DNA of 64,000 nt from Acetobacter oryzoeni. Its GTDB lineage: Bacteria > Pseudomonadota > Alphaproteobacteria > Acetobacterales > Acetobacteraceae. Position numbers and translations under genes: made by a program. Positions 8,969 through 19,702 of this stretch are shown in pieces. The stretch spans positions 1,482,001-1,546,000 of the forward strand of contig NZ_CP042808.1 of NCBI RefSeq assembly GCF_004014775.2, in the 5' to 3' direction. The notes beneath the pieces are model-generated. The model was not told where the DNA came from. It did no database searches and saw nothing but the letters and a program-made list of their open reading frames with translations. Each line of letters opens with the position of its first letter. The stretch's first letter is position 1.

Positions 8969-10282
8969 CTATTCTATACCTGCTTCCGGTTCTGGCGCGG
9001 CGCGCTCCATTACGGCGGCAAAAAAGCCATCTGTGCCATCGCGCAGAGGCGTTAAACTGATGGAACTTTCCCTCCGCAATGCCTCTGGCATATCTGGGCT
9101 ATCTGAAGACACAAGCTTGAAATCAGGATGACGCGCCAAAAATGCCGTAACCTGATCCATATTTTCTGCACGAAGCAGAGAACAAGTTGCATACACCATC
9201 CGCCCTCCGGCACGCACAAGTGCTGCAGCCCGATCCATAATGGCAGCCTGTTTTTCCAACAGTTCTGTCAGGTCCTGTTCTGTGGTGCGAAAACGTGCAT
9301 CTGGGTTACGGCGCCACGTGCCTGTGCCACTACATGGAGCATCCACCAACACCCGATCAAAGGATCCGGCGCGACGTTTGGCCCACTTATCTCCGGGAAC
9401 CAGCCAATGCCGTTCTACATTATGCACGCCCGCGCGCCGCAAGCGTTTAACCGCACCTTCCAACCGGGGTGCAGAAACATCGCATGCAACAATATGGCCT
9501 TTGTTTTCCATCATCATGGCCATGGCTAGTGTTTTACCACCAGCGCCAGCACAATAATCCAGCACACGCATCTGGGGCTCAACGCCGCTTATGGCGGCAA
9601 CAAGCTGGCTGCCTTCATCCTGAATTTCCACCAGCCCATCACGAAACGCCACGCTGGTTGTAACCGGTAAACGCGCTGGCAAACGCAGCCCCCACGGAGA
9701 AAGCGGTGTAGGCTCAGCATGCAGGCCTTCACAGGCCAAACTACGCTGCGCCTCCTTACGGGGGCCGCGCAGAATATTCACCCGCAAATCCAGAGGCGCT
9801 GGGGTGGACATGGCGGCAAGTTCATCTTCTAACTTGTCACCAAAAGTTGCTTCCAGATGCGGCAACAGCCAATCGGGCAGTTCCAGACGAACAGCCCGCG
9901 GCATTTCCGGGTTATCCAGAGTTTTACCCGCAAGCGGCGTAAGGATAGAAAGTTCCCCACGCGTTAAAGCGCCTGCGGCAAAGCGCCCCTGCTCGAACAT
10001 TTCCTCTACTTCGGCCAGAGAGAAACCATCGAACAACAGGCGCGCCCCGGCCCGGAGCCGGGCAGATGCTACCTGCCCTTTTTGCTCCAGCCACCAGCCA
10101 AGCCGACGCCACGCCCGCATAACATCCCATACAAGGCCGGATATGGCTCTGCGGTCTCCACCGCCCATGTAGCGCCGCTCTCTGAAAAAGCTGTTGGCTA
10201 CAGCATCGGCGGGTTTGCGCGGGGCGGCTTCCATTGCTGCAAGCAGATCAATGGCGGCCGCAAGCCTGGCTGAAGGTGTCAT
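8969..10282 (-). CDS. rsmB: 16S rRNA m5C methyltransferase, RsmB/NOL1/NOP2 family
   Basis: SAM-dependent enzyme of 437 residues, most likely methylating C967 of 16S rRNA. The N-terminal part (about 1-140) resembles the NusB-like RNA-binding region of RsmB. The catalytic domain has motif I DYCAGAGGKTLAMA, motif IV DAPCSGTGTWRRNPD and motif VI YATCSLLRAEN, with both catalytic cysteines present. It starts 9 nt after the guaB stop on the same strand, so guaB-rsmB is a likely operon. A relative modifying another position is possible, because the N-terminal domain is divergent. Confidence 0.88.
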   Translation of the reverse strand: MTPSARLAAAIDLLAAMEAAPRKPADAVANSFFRERRYMGGGDRRAISGLVWDVMRAWRRLGWWLEQKGQVASARLRAGARLLFDGFSLAEVEEMFEQGRFAAGALTRGELSILTPLAGKTLDNPEMPRAVRLELPDWLLPHLEATFGDKLEDELAAMSTPAPLDLRVNILRGPRKEAQRSLACEGLHAEPTPLSPWGLRLPARLPVTTSVAFRDGLVEIQDEGSQLVAAISGVEPQMRVLDYCAGAGGKTLAMAMMMENKGHIVACDVSAPRLEGAVKRLRRAGVHNVERHWLVPGDKWAKRRAGSFDRVLVDAPCSGTGTWRRNPDARFRTTEQDLTELLEKQAAIMDRAAALVRAGGRMVYATCSLLRAENMDQVTAFLARHPDFKLVSSDSPDMPEALRRESSISLTPLRDGTDGFFAAVMERAAPEPEAGIE

Positions 10283-10291
10283 ATGTGGTTA

Positions 10292-11806
<1,515 letters not shown>

Positions 11807-11983
11807 TTACCCTGAAGCATACGCTACGCCGCAGGTCACCCGACCATTGGCGCTCCCTCTTATGATGATGCACGCATAAAGGCAAGCATTACACGCGCCT
11901 TCTGTCTGTTTTTTTAATGTGAATGTAAAAAAGCAGCGCTTGAAAGTTTGAAAGACACCCGCATACAGGCCATAACACGGTGG

Positions 11984-13645
11984 ATGAAACGTGTTCTTCC
12001 TCTCCTATGCGGTTTTATGCTGGCCCCTGCTGCTGCGCATGCCGTAGAAGCCCCGCAAAAGGGAGGCACGCTGCGCATTCTGGTTTCCAGTGCAGTTGGC
12101 ACGCTTGACCCGCAAATATCCTACGTTGGCCTGACCAAATTTTTTGAAACACCTGTTTACGATACGCTTCTAACTTATCCAAAATTTGCAGGCCCAGGCG
12201 CGCAACCTGTTATTCCAAATCTGGCAGTAAACGTTCCCCTGCCAGAAGATAACGGACTAACCTACAGGCTCACTCTGCGTAACGGCATTCATTTTTCCAA
12301 TGGCCAGCTTTTAACCCTAGCGGATGTTGTTGCTTCTTTCCGTCGTATTTTTGCTGCAGGCAGCCCCACTGCCGGGCCATATTACAGTGCCATTAAAGGC
12401 GCTGATGCCTGCCTGAAAGACCCTGCCCATTGCACTTTGGCCGAGGGTATTGAAACGGATGTTGCAACCAACACCATTACATTCCACCTCAGCCGCCCAG
12501 ACCCTGAATTTCTGGAGCATCTGGCATGGTTTCACGCATCTATTCTACCTGCCAATACACCTGCCCATGATATGGGAAACACAGCACCTCCGGGGACCGG
12601 GCCTTACCAAATAACAGATTACAACCCCACAACGCATATGCGTTTTGAACGCAATCCTTATTTTCATGAATGGTCACACGACGCACAGCCTGCGGGATTT
12701 CCTGACCACATGGAAGTGACATTTGGGCTGGAACCAGAATCTGCTGTAACCGCGGTAGAAAACGATCAAGCCGACCTGATGTATGAAAATGTTCCGCTAG
12801 ACCGATTAGGCGAAGTTGGCAGCAAATATGCGGATCAGGTGCACATCTTCACCCCCCTGCTATATTACTACGCAACGCTGAATGTAAATGAACCGCCGTT
12901 TACATCCCTCAAGGTGCGGCAGGCACTCAATTACGCGGTCAATCGGCATGCAATGGTGATTTATGATGGGGGTAGCGCGGTTGCATATCCGCAATGCCAG
13001 CTTCTGCCAGAAGGCACTCCGGGGTATGAACGTTTTTGTGCCTATACTGCGGGAGCCTCTCCACAAAACCCTGCACCAGAATGGGTAAAACCCGACATGG
13101 AAAAAGCCCGCCAGCTTGTGCAGGAAAGTGGCACAAAAGGTATGCGGGTTACTATAGTCACCCCTTCCGGCGGCAAATCAGACAATACCGCGCTTGAATT
13201 ACGCAGCGTATTGGAAAATCTGGGCTACAAGGCTTCGGTTCATAGCATCAGCCCTGCCGTCCATTTTACGTTTGTGCAGAATTCAGACAACCATGTGCAA
13301 ATTTCCATCAGTGGGTGGAATGCTGATTATCCCTCGGCTGCCAGCTTTCTGGATACGCTGTTTGCATGTTCCAATTTTCATCTCCATTCCGATAACTCAC
13401 CCAATATGTCCGGCTTTTGTGACCCGCGTATTGATGACATGATGCACCATGCTGCCCAGCTTACCTTAACAGATCGCGCTGCCAGCAATGCCATGTGGGC
13501 ACAAGCTGATAAAGCGCTGATGGCACAGGCCCCTGCAGTGCCTTTGGTGCAGACCAAAAGAGTTGTGCTGGTTTCTAAACGCACACGAAATGTCATAATT
13601 ACGCTTAATGATGAAATCCTGCTTTCTCAGCTACAGGTTCCATGA
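11984..13645 (+). CDS. ABC transporter periplasmic binding protein, family 5
   Basis: Peptide/nickel-type solute-binding protein of about 553 residues, first gene of a five-gene importer. The N-terminal signal sequence ends AAAHA. The mature part starts with KGGTLRILVSSAVGTLDPQ and has LTYRLTLRNGIHFSNGQ and PPGTGPYQI, standard for family 5. An upstream TTG at 11948 is in frame. I chose ATG 11984 for its cleaner signal peptide, but neither start has a strong ribosome-binding site. Its stop overlaps the ATG of the next gene by 4 nt. The ligand (oligopeptide, dipeptide, opine or metal chelate) cannot be read directly. Confidence 0.9.
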   Translation: MKRVLPLLCGFMLAPAAAHAVEAPQKGGTLRILVSSAVGTLDPQISYVGLTKFFETPVYDTLLTYPKFAGPGAQPVIPNLAVNVPLPEDNGLTYRLTLRNGIHFSNGQLLTLADVVASFRRIFAAGSPTAGPYYSAIKGADACLKDPAHCTLAEGIETDVATNTITFHLSRPDPEFLEHLAWFHASILPANTPAHDMGNTAPPGTGPYQITDYNPTTHMRFERNPYFHEWSHDAQPAGFPDHMEVTFGLEPESAVTAVENDQADLMYENVPLDRLGEVGSKYADQVHIFTPLLYYYATLNVNEPPFTSLKVRQALNYAVNRHAMVIYDGGSAVAYPQCQLLPEGTPGYERFCAYTAGASPQNPAPEWVKPDMEKARQLVQESGTKGMRVTIVTPSGGKSDNTALELRSVLENLGYKASVHSISPAVHFTFVQNSDNHVQISISGWNADYPSAASFLDTLFACSNFHLHSDNSPNMSGFCDPRIDDMMHHAAQLTLTDRAASNAMWAQADKALMAQAPAVPLVQTKRVVLVSKRTRNVIITLNDEILLSQLQVP

Positions 13646-14661
13646 CTGATCCCGCCCCCTCTCCTGCGCAAGACACCAAACCACCTGGCCCTTGGCGCAT
13701 GGCGCTGCGGTCCCTCCGCCACAATCGCTCAGCGCTGATATCCTTGGCTGTTTTGGTATTGCTAGCTGCGGTTAGCCTGCTTGCACCCTATTACGCACGC
13801 TATGTTGCGCATACAGATCCGTTTGTCTCCAACGTGGCAGGTTCCATCATGATGGGGGGGAAGGAAGTGGATATCATGCAGCCCAATGATAACCCACTAC
13901 ATCTTGGCCTAAGCCCCATTGGCCCTACGTGGCACAGAAGCTATATGCTGGGGGCTGATAGTCAGGGGCGTGATGTTGCAGCGCGGCTATTATATGGTGG
14001 GCAGAACTCTCTGCTCATTTCATTCTGTTCTGCTGTTCTGTGCCTCATAATGGCTGCGGTTGTGGGCATAGCGGCGGGGTTTTGCGGCGGCATTGTCGAT
14101 ACTATTCTCTCCCGCATGATGGATATCATGTGGTCTGTTCCCGTGTATCTGTTTGCTATTTCTCTTTCTATTGTCACGGTCAGCGATGGGCTGCATCTGG
14201 GGCCGTTTGTTATTGAATCTGATAACCTGCTTCTGCCTATCTGCATTATCGCGCTGGTTTATATCCCTTATGCGGCACGCCCCATTCGGGGCCGTGTCAT
14301 GGCATTGCGGGAGGCTGAATTTGTTATGGCTGCACGCTGCCTTGGCGTACCCCGCTGGCGCATTGTGCTCCGCGATATTCTCCCCAACGTCACATCCACC
14401 CTTGTTGTGCTTGGGCCGCTGATCATGGCGATGTCGCTGTTGGCAGAAAGCGCGCTCTCGTTTCTATCCATTGGGGTGCAGGCCCCTGCGGCATCTTGGG
14501 GCACACTGATTCAGGATGGTGAAGGCCTTATTTATACACGCCCCATGGTGGCTATTGCTCCGGGCTTGGCCATTATTGCCGTAGTGCTGGCCCTGAACAT
14601 TCTGGGCGATGGTCTGCGAGATGCGCTGGATGTGCGTGATGCCAGCCACCGTGAACAATAG
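13642..14661 (+). CDS. ABC transporter permease, DppC-like
   Basis: 339-residue inner-membrane permease of the peptide-type importer. The N-terminal segment RSLRHNRSALISLAVL and the motif MLGADSQGRDVAARLLYGGQNSL are typical of DppC/OppC. The EAA loop reads EAEFVMAARCLGVPRWRIVLRDILPNV. An extra loop of about 60 residues after the first helix is common in this group. ATG 13642 overlaps the preceding stop (ATGA), and the DppB-like partner begins 12 nt later, so translation is probably coupled. The order C before B is the reverse of the usual dpp operon. Confidence 0.92.
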   Translation: MTDPAPSPAQDTKPPGPWRMALRSLRHNRSALISLAVLVLLAAVSLLAPYYARYVAHTDPFVSNVAGSIMMGGKEVDIMQPNDNPLHLGLSPIGPTWHRSYMLGADSQGRDVAARLLYGGQNSLLISFCSAVLCLIMAAVVGIAAGFCGGIVDTILSRMMDIMWSVPVYLFAISLSIVTVSDGLHLGPFVIESDNLLLPICIIALVYIPYAARPIRGRVMALREAEFVMAARCLGVPRWRIVLRDILPNVTSTLVVLGPLIMAMSLLAESALSFLSIGVQAPAASWGTLIQDGEGLIYTRPMVAIAPGLAIIAVVLALNILGDGLRDALDVRDASHREQ

Positions 14662-14673
14662 GAGGCCCAACGC

Positions 14674-15648
14674 ATGTTGATGGCCGCCCTCCGCCGCTTG
14701 GGACAAACAGTTTTTGTGCTGTTTGGTATTTCTGCGCTAGTGTTTGCTGTGTTTTTTGCCACACCGGGCGCAGACCCTACCGCCCGTATTGCTGGTAAAA
14801 ACGCATCACCCCAGACGATGCAGAAAGTGCGGCAAGAATACGGGTTTGATCGCCCTTTGCCCGTTCAATATGCCATCATGATGAAAAAGTTGTTCATCAC
14901 GCAGGATCTGGCCTCTTACGCAGATAGAGGCGAACTGGTGGTGCCCGAAATTACACGCGCAGCCCCGGTGACAGTTTCCTTGGTGTGTGGTGCAGCCGTG
15001 ATCTGGGTTGTGTTTTCCATTGCCATGGGCACTTTGGCTGCTGCCCTGAAAGGCACATGGGTTGACCGTACGCTCATGATGCTCGGGTTAGTTGGTATTT
15101 CCATACCCGTTTTTTGGCTTGGGCAAGTCGCAAACCTGATTACACAGAACCGTTACCACGATACATGGCTTTTTTCCTGGGTTCCGGCTCTGGGCTATGT
15201 GCCGCTTACACAAAACCCTTGGGGCTGGTTTAAAGCCTTGATTATTCCGTGGGTTGTTTTGGCTGTTTTGTTTATTGGCGTTTACAGCCGGGTGCTGCGA
15301 GCTGATCTTGTCGCGCTCTCTGGTGAAGATTTTATACGCACAGCCCGCGCCAAGGGGCTTTCTCCCTCCCGTATTCTTATCCGGCACGGGCTGCGCACCG
15401 CTATGGTCACCTTTGTATCCCTATTCGGCATGGATTTTGCCCAGTTGGTCGGAGGGGGCGCTTTGCTGACAGAAGTGGTTTTTGGCCTGCCCGGTGTCGG
15501 GCGCCTCACCTACCAGGCTCTTACCAATCTGGATTTACCCCTTATTATGGCTACCGTCATGTATTCTGCAGTATTTGTTGTGCTGGCAAATGCGGCAGTG
15601 GATATGATCTACCTTCTGCTTGACCCTCGAGTGCGCGATGCTCGCTGA
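14674..15648 (+). CDS. ABC transporter permease, DppB-like
   Basis: 324-residue permease paired with the DppC-like subunit. The first helix carries the family pattern FGISALVFAVFFATPGADP, followed by a periplasmic segment with QEYGFDRPLPVQY. The EAA loop is DFIRTARAKGLSPSRILIRHGLRTA, and the ending LDPRVRDAR is typical. AGGAGG lies about 8 nt before ATG 14674, the best ribosome-binding site of the operon. Confidence 0.93.
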   Translation: MLMAALRRLGQTVFVLFGISALVFAVFFATPGADPTARIAGKNASPQTMQKVRQEYGFDRPLPVQYAIMMKKLFITQDLASYADRGELVVPEITRAAPVTVSLVCGAAVIWVVFSIAMGTLAAALKGTWVDRTLMMLGLVGISIPVFWLGQVANLITQNRYHDTWLFSWVPALGYVPLTQNPWGWFKALIIPWVVLAVLFIGVYSRVLRADLVALSGEDFIRTARAKGLSPSRILIRHGLRTAMVTFVSLFGMDFAQLVGGGALLTEVVFGLPGVGRLTYQALTNLDLPLIMATVMYSAVFVVLANAAVDMIYLLLDPRVRDAR

Positions 15649-15649
15649 C

Positions 15650-16681
15650 ATGCCACCCAAAGCCCTGCTGGATGTGCGCGATCTACGGGTGAGTTTTCCG
15701 GCCCGTGGGCAGATGATTCCAATTGTGGATGGTGTTTCCTTCACCTTGAACCATCAGGAAATTCTGGGGCTGGTAGGTGAATCCGGGTCCGGCAAATCTG
15801 TTACAGCTTTGGCGCTTATGGGCTTGATTGATGCCCCCGGTGTGCAAGTAACAGGTGCTGTCTACTTTCGGGGGCAGGAACTGGTAGGAATACCGCAAAA
15901 AAAGCTGCGGCGCCTGCGTGGCAAAGAAATTGCCATGATCTTTCAGGACCCGATGACAGCCTTTACACCCGTTTACACAATAGGCTGGCAGATTGATGAG
16001 CAGATACGCGCCCACGAACGTGTTTCTCGCAAACAAGCCCGTGCCCGCACTGTAAAACTACTGGGTGATATGGGCGTGCCAGACCCTGAACGCACAGCTA
16101 ATCGCTATCCGCACCAGCTATCAGGGGGCTTGCGTCAGCGCGCCATGATTGCCATGGCCCTTTCGTGCAACCCTTCGCTTCTGATTGCAGACGAACCCAC
16201 CACTGCGCTGGATGTTACGGTACAGGCACAGATACTGGAACTGATACGCAGCCTGCGAGATACGCACCACTCATCCATTTTACTTATTACGCATGACATG
16301 GGTGTAGTGGCAGAAACTTGCGATAACACCATGGTGCTCTATTCTGGCCGTGTTGCAGAATATGGGCCGACATCTGCCTTGTTCGCATCCCCTTCTCACC
16401 CTTATACAGCCGGGCTTCTGGCTTCTATTCCACCATTGGATGGTCCTCGGCCATTGCGTTTGCCTGCTATTGCAGGTTCTCCTCCACTTCCACAAAACCG
16501 CCCGGCAGGATGTGCTTTTGCACCACGTTGCCAGTACGCGCATACAGCCTGCACAGCAGCATTACCGCCTTACGTCCAAACGGGCCCAGACCATTTTGCA
16601 GCCTGTGTTCTCCCGCAGGAAGGTAAACCTTTGCCGCCACGCCTGAGCGATGCAACTGCACAGGAACATCTCCGGCCATGA
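15650..16681 (+). CDS. ABC transporter ATP-binding protein, DppD-like
   Basis: First of two ATPases driving the importer. It has Walker [14 protein letters not shown], the signature [15 protein letters not shown], Walker [13 protein letters not shown] and the C-terminal oligopeptide-transporter extension with the cysteine cluster [14 protein letters not shown], often an iron-sulfur site in this family. Possible starts are ATG 15638 (overlapping the upstream gene) and ATG 15650, 1 nt after its stop. I used 15650, with 15638 equally possible. It overlaps the next ATPase by 4 nt (ATGA). Confidence 0.92.
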   Translation: MPPKALLDVRDLRVSFPARGQMIPIVDGVSFTLNHQEILGLVGESGSGKSVTALALMGLIDAPGVQVTGAVYFRGQELVGIPQKKLRRLRGKEIAMIFQDPMTAFTPVYTIGWQIDEQIRAHERVSRKQARARTVKLLGDMGVPDPERTANRYPHQLSGGLRQRAMIAMALSCNPSLLIADEPTTALDVTVQAQILELIRSLRDTHHSSILLITHDMGVVAETCDNTMVLYSGRVAEYGPTSALFASPSHPYTAGLLASIPPLDGPRPLRLPAIAGSPPLPQNRPAGCAFAPRCQYAHTACTAALPPYVQTGPDHFAACVLPQEGKPLPPRLSDATAQEHLRP

Positions 16682-17658
16682 AAACGTCTGCAACATTATC
16701 TCCCATTCTGGAGGTGCGCGATCTGTATAAAACATATCGCCTACCCCGCAGGCAGGAACTGAAGGCTGTAGATGGTGTTTCCTTTTCCGTTCACTCAGGG
16801 GAAGTGCTGGGCATTGTGGGTGAATCTGGATGTGGAAAATCATCCTTAGGTCGCTGCCTGCTCAGGCTGACACCAGCCACAAACGGCCAAATTGTGTTTG
16901 AGGGGCGTGATATCACGCATCTGCCCGAACGCACTTTGCGCCCTTTACGCCAACGCATGCAGATGGTTTTTCAGGATTCCTACGCCAGCCTGAACCCTCG
17001 CCGAAGAATAGGAGACTTGCTGGCCGAACCCCTTAAGGTTCACCCCGATACCAAAGGCCGAAAGCGTTCCTCTGCCAAAATCACGGCACGTTTGCACGAA
17101 CTTATGCAACTGGTGAACCTACCCACCACTGCACTAGCACGGTATCCGCATGAATTTTCTGGGGGCCAACGCCAACGCATTAACATTGCACGTGCATTAG
17201 CTCTTTCTCCCCGGCTGATTGTTGCTGATGAACCTGTATCTGCTTTGGATGTTTCGGTTCAGGCCCAGATCATCAATCTGTTTGCTGACTTACAAAAACA
17301 ACTTGGGCTTACCTATATTTTTGTAGCCCATGATCTGGCTGTTGTACGCCAGATATCAAACCGGGTGGCTGTCATGTATCTGGGGCGCATTGTAGAAATT
17401 GGTGATACCGATAGCGTGCTGCATACACCAGCGCACCCTTATACAGCCGCTCTTACTGCTGCCATCCCTCGGCCTGTTACAGGGCTGGCACGCCCAATGC
17501 CTTTGCAGGGGGATGTGCCCAGCCCCATTAACCGCCCAAGTGGCTGCCGTTTTCATACACGCTGCCCCTATATGCAAACACGCTGCAAGCAGGAAGATCC
17601 TGCTTTACGCCCCATTCGTCACAATGGGCATGAAGTCGCTTGCCATTTTCCGTTATGA
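16678..17658 (+). CDS. ABC transporter ATP-binding protein, DppF-like
   Basis: Second ATPase of the importer, 326 residues. It has Walker A GESGCGKSSLGRCL, the Q-loop VFQDSYASLNPR, signature FSGGQRQRINIARAL, Walker B LIVADEPVSALDVS and the C-terminal CRFHTRCPYMQTRC cluster. With the binding protein, two permeases and DppD-like ATPase it completes a full peptide-type importer with no gene missing. It ends convergently over the nitronate monooxygenase gene, with a 6-nt overlap and no terminator between. Confidence 0.93.
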   Translation: MKTSATLSPILEVRDLYKTYRLPRRQELKAVDGVSFSVHSGEVLGIVGESGCGKSSLGRCLLRLTPATNGQIVFEGRDITHLPERTLRPLRQRMQMVFQDSYASLNPRRRIGDLLAEPLKVHPDTKGRKRSSAKITARLHELMQLVNLPTTALARYPHEFSGGQRQRINIARALALSPRLIVADEPVSALDVSVQAQIINLFADLQKQLGLTYIFVAHDLAVVRQISNRVAVMYLGRIVEIGDTDSVLHTPAHPYTAALTAAIPRPVTGLARPMPLQGDVPSPINRPSGCRFHTRCPYMQTRCKQEDPALRPIRHNGHEVACHFPL

Positions 17659-18747
17659 GCCGCCGCGTCCACAGTGCATTGTAACAGATAAGGCCGCATT
17701 TACTTTTTCTACCACGCTACGGATTTCATCCTGTAAAACATGCGCCAACTCCATGAAAGAAACATCTCGTATCAACCTAAGCCCTTGTCCGACCCACAAA
17801 GACATGTTTTCAGCGTTTCCATCTCGCGCAGCCTTCTTGCGTAATGCTTGAGTTAAGGCATTCTGGATAGGATAAGGAAGCGGCTGGGAACTTCCATATT
17901 CTTCAATAAATTGATTACGTATGCCGCGCGCAAACCTACCTGAAAAAACATTGGTCAATACAGTGCTCTCAGCAGGCAAGTGCTGAGCAAGGGTCTTTCT
18001 ATACGCCGGGGCCAAAACTGCATCAGAACAACCAAGAAATGCCGTGCCCATCTGCACAGCTTGAGCACCCATGCTTATGGCCGCCACTATACCTTCTCCA
18101 TCCATGATGCCCCCGGCGGCAATAACTGGAATTGAGATCTCTTTTACAACCTCCCGCATAAGAGGAAGTAACCCAACGCCATTTTTACCATCAGAGAGAA
18201 AGCTTCCGCGGTGCCCTCCTGCTTCTATGCCTTGGGCACACACCGCATCTGCTCCAACGTCTGCCCATGCACGTGCCTCTGCACTGGTTGTTGCCGTGCC
18301 ACATACAAAAATGCCTTGTGCATGCAACTTGGAAACCTGTTCCTGTGTAAGAATACCAAATGTAAAGCTTGCAACAGGCGGCTTGGCGTGAAGCAGAACC
18401 TCAAATTGCTCATAAAAAGATGGAGCATATTGCTGAGGTAAAATAAAATCTAATTCCATTACTTCGTAGATATGACGCAAAAACAAAATATCTTCTGCAG
18501 AAAGCTGATACTCTGGCAGATGATCAATAATAAAAAGATTAACGTTAAAAGCGGCTGTTGTTTCAGATTTAATCTGCCGGAGAGACGTCTCAATTTCTGC
18601 TGGAGACATCATGCCTGCACCAAGAGAGCCTAAAAAACCTGCATTACTGGCGGCAACAACCATCTCAGCAGTGCTTATTCCTGCCATAGGTGCCTGAACA
18701 ACTGGCAAGGCAAGCCCTAACTGCTCAACAAATGTGTCATTTGGCAT
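17653..18747 (-). CDS. Nitronate monooxygenase (2-nitropropane dioxygenase family)
   Basis: FMN-dependent TIM-barrel enzyme of 364 residues, probably oxidising propionate-3-nitronate or other alkyl nitronates. The N-terminal LPVVQAPMAGIS and LGSLGAGMMSP, the AQGIEAGGHRG motif with its catalytic-region histidine, and PVIAAGGIMDGEGI with MGAQAVQMGTAFL for phosphate and FMN binding are all family hallmarks. ATG 18747 has only a weak ribosome-binding site. It stands alone, convergent to the ABC importer, with no clue to its substrate from context. Confidence 0.9.
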   Translation of the reverse strand: MPNDTFVEQLGLALPVVQAPMAGISTAEMVVAASNAGFLGSLGAGMMSPAEIETSLRQIKSETTAAFNVNLFIIDHLPEYQLSAEDILFLRHIYEVMELDFILPQQYAPSFYEQFEVLLHAKPPVASFTFGILTQEQVSKLHAQGIFVCGTATTSAEARAWADVGADAVCAQGIEAGGHRGSFLSDGKNGVGLLPLMREVVKEISIPVIAAGGIMDGEGIVAAISMGAQAVQMGTAFLGCSDAVLAPAYRKTLAQHLPAESTVLTNVFSGRFARGIRNQFIEEYGSSQPLPYPIQNALTQALRKKAARDGNAENMSLWVGQGLRLIRDVSFMELAHVLQDEIRSVVEKVNAALSVTMHCGRGGS

Positions 18748-18825
18748 CTGTTTATCTTTCTATTCTTTTTTGCAGCATGGCACTGTATTTTACAAAACAC
18801 ATTCTCCACGATCTTCATGCAATCG

Positions 18826-18843
18826 TCACAGTTTAAACTGTGA
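18826..18843. promoter_or_regulatory. Perfect 18-bp palindrome upstream of the acid phosphatase
   Basis: TCACAGTTTAAACTGTGA is fully self-complementary. It sits 52 nt before the phosphatase ATG and about 80 nt from the divergent nitronate monooxygenase start. The location and symmetry suggest an operator for a dimeric regulator. It is not the direct-repeat pattern of a classical Pho box. The regulator is unknown. Confidence 0.5.
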
Positions 18844-18895
18844 AATGCAGGTAACTTATGCGCCAGTATGACGATTGATGTGGGAATAAGTTACT

Positions 18896-19666
18896 ATGCG
18901 TTTTCGTAACGCCTTTTTTTATGCCGCAAGCCTTTCCTTAGCGAGCAGCCTTTTTGGATACACCGCACAGGCACAACAGTTTACCCTACCGGATGGGCGC
19001 GCATTTTTGCCCCCCCCACCACAGGCTGAAGAACCCGCGCAACAGGCAGACTTGCGGGCTTTTGAAAAAACACGAGGGTTGAAAGATAAAGCGCGCTGGA
19101 AATTGGCCCAGAATGACGCCAACCTTAACCCATCCCACGTCATCAAAGATTTTTCATGCGCCGCTGGGTTTGAACTGGATCCGGCCAAACTCCCCGCCAT
19201 GGTCAATCTTCTTACCTCGCTCGCACAACCTGTAGAGCAAGATGTTTCAAACGAAAAAGACTTCTGGAAGCGGCGCAGACCGTTTGTTGGAACAAATAAA
19301 GACATCTGCACAGCACATTCAGATGGGCTTGATAACAGCTATGCCTATCCCTCTGGCCATACAACGTGGGGGTGGCTCACAGCATCCATTCTTGCCAGCG
19401 CTCTGCCCGATCGTGCAACACAGATCATGCAGCGTGGCCGTATATTTGGTGAAAGCCGTATTGTCTGCGGTGTACATTGGAAAAGCGACGTACAAGCTGG
19501 CTACATGAACGGAAGCGCCATGTTTGCGGCTCTTCAGGAACAACCCGCATTTACGCAGCAAATGGCAAAAGTTCGCCAGGAACTGCTTGCCTTGCGTAAC
19601 GCAAAAACAGAACCAGACGCAAAAGCGTGCGCTGTAGAGCAGCAAGCAGCACAAGACGTTTTTTAA
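18896..19666 (+). CDS. Class A non-specific acid phosphatase (PAP2 family), exported
   Basis: 256-residue periplasmic phosphomonoesterase. The signal peptide ends near TAQAQ (residue 27). All three PAP2 motifs are intact: Lys121 with Arg128-Pro129 (KxxxxxxRP), PSGH at 152-155, and Ser-Arg 187-188 with His194 and Asp198 (SRxxxxxHxxxD). Members of this class release phosphate from nucleotides and many organic phosphates at acid pH. It begins a same-strand run of exported hydrolases (RNase T2, nucleoside permease, phospholipase C), 36 nt before the RNase gene. GGGAAT precedes the ATG. Confidence 0.92.
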   Translation: MRFRNAFFYAASLSLASSLFGYTAQAQQFTLPDGRAFLPPPPQAEEPAQQADLRAFEKTRGLKDKARWKLAQNDANLNPSHVIKDFSCAAGFELDPAKLPAMVNLLTSLAQPVEQDVSNEKDFWKRRRPFVGTNKDICTAHSDGLDNSYAYPSGHTTWGWLTASILASALPDRATQIMQRGRIFGESRIVCGVHWKSDVQAGYMNGSAMFAALQEQPAFTQQMAKVRQELLALRNAKTEPDAKACAVEQQAAQDVF

Positions 19667-19702
19667 TAATCTATATTTTCTGTTTCCGGGACCTGGATAT
19701 TC

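Noticed and set aside
18813..18843. Pho box before the acid phosphatase
   Set aside because: Phosphatase context suggests PhoB, but the two CTGTCAT-like repeats with 11-nt spacing are not there; only a palindrome is.
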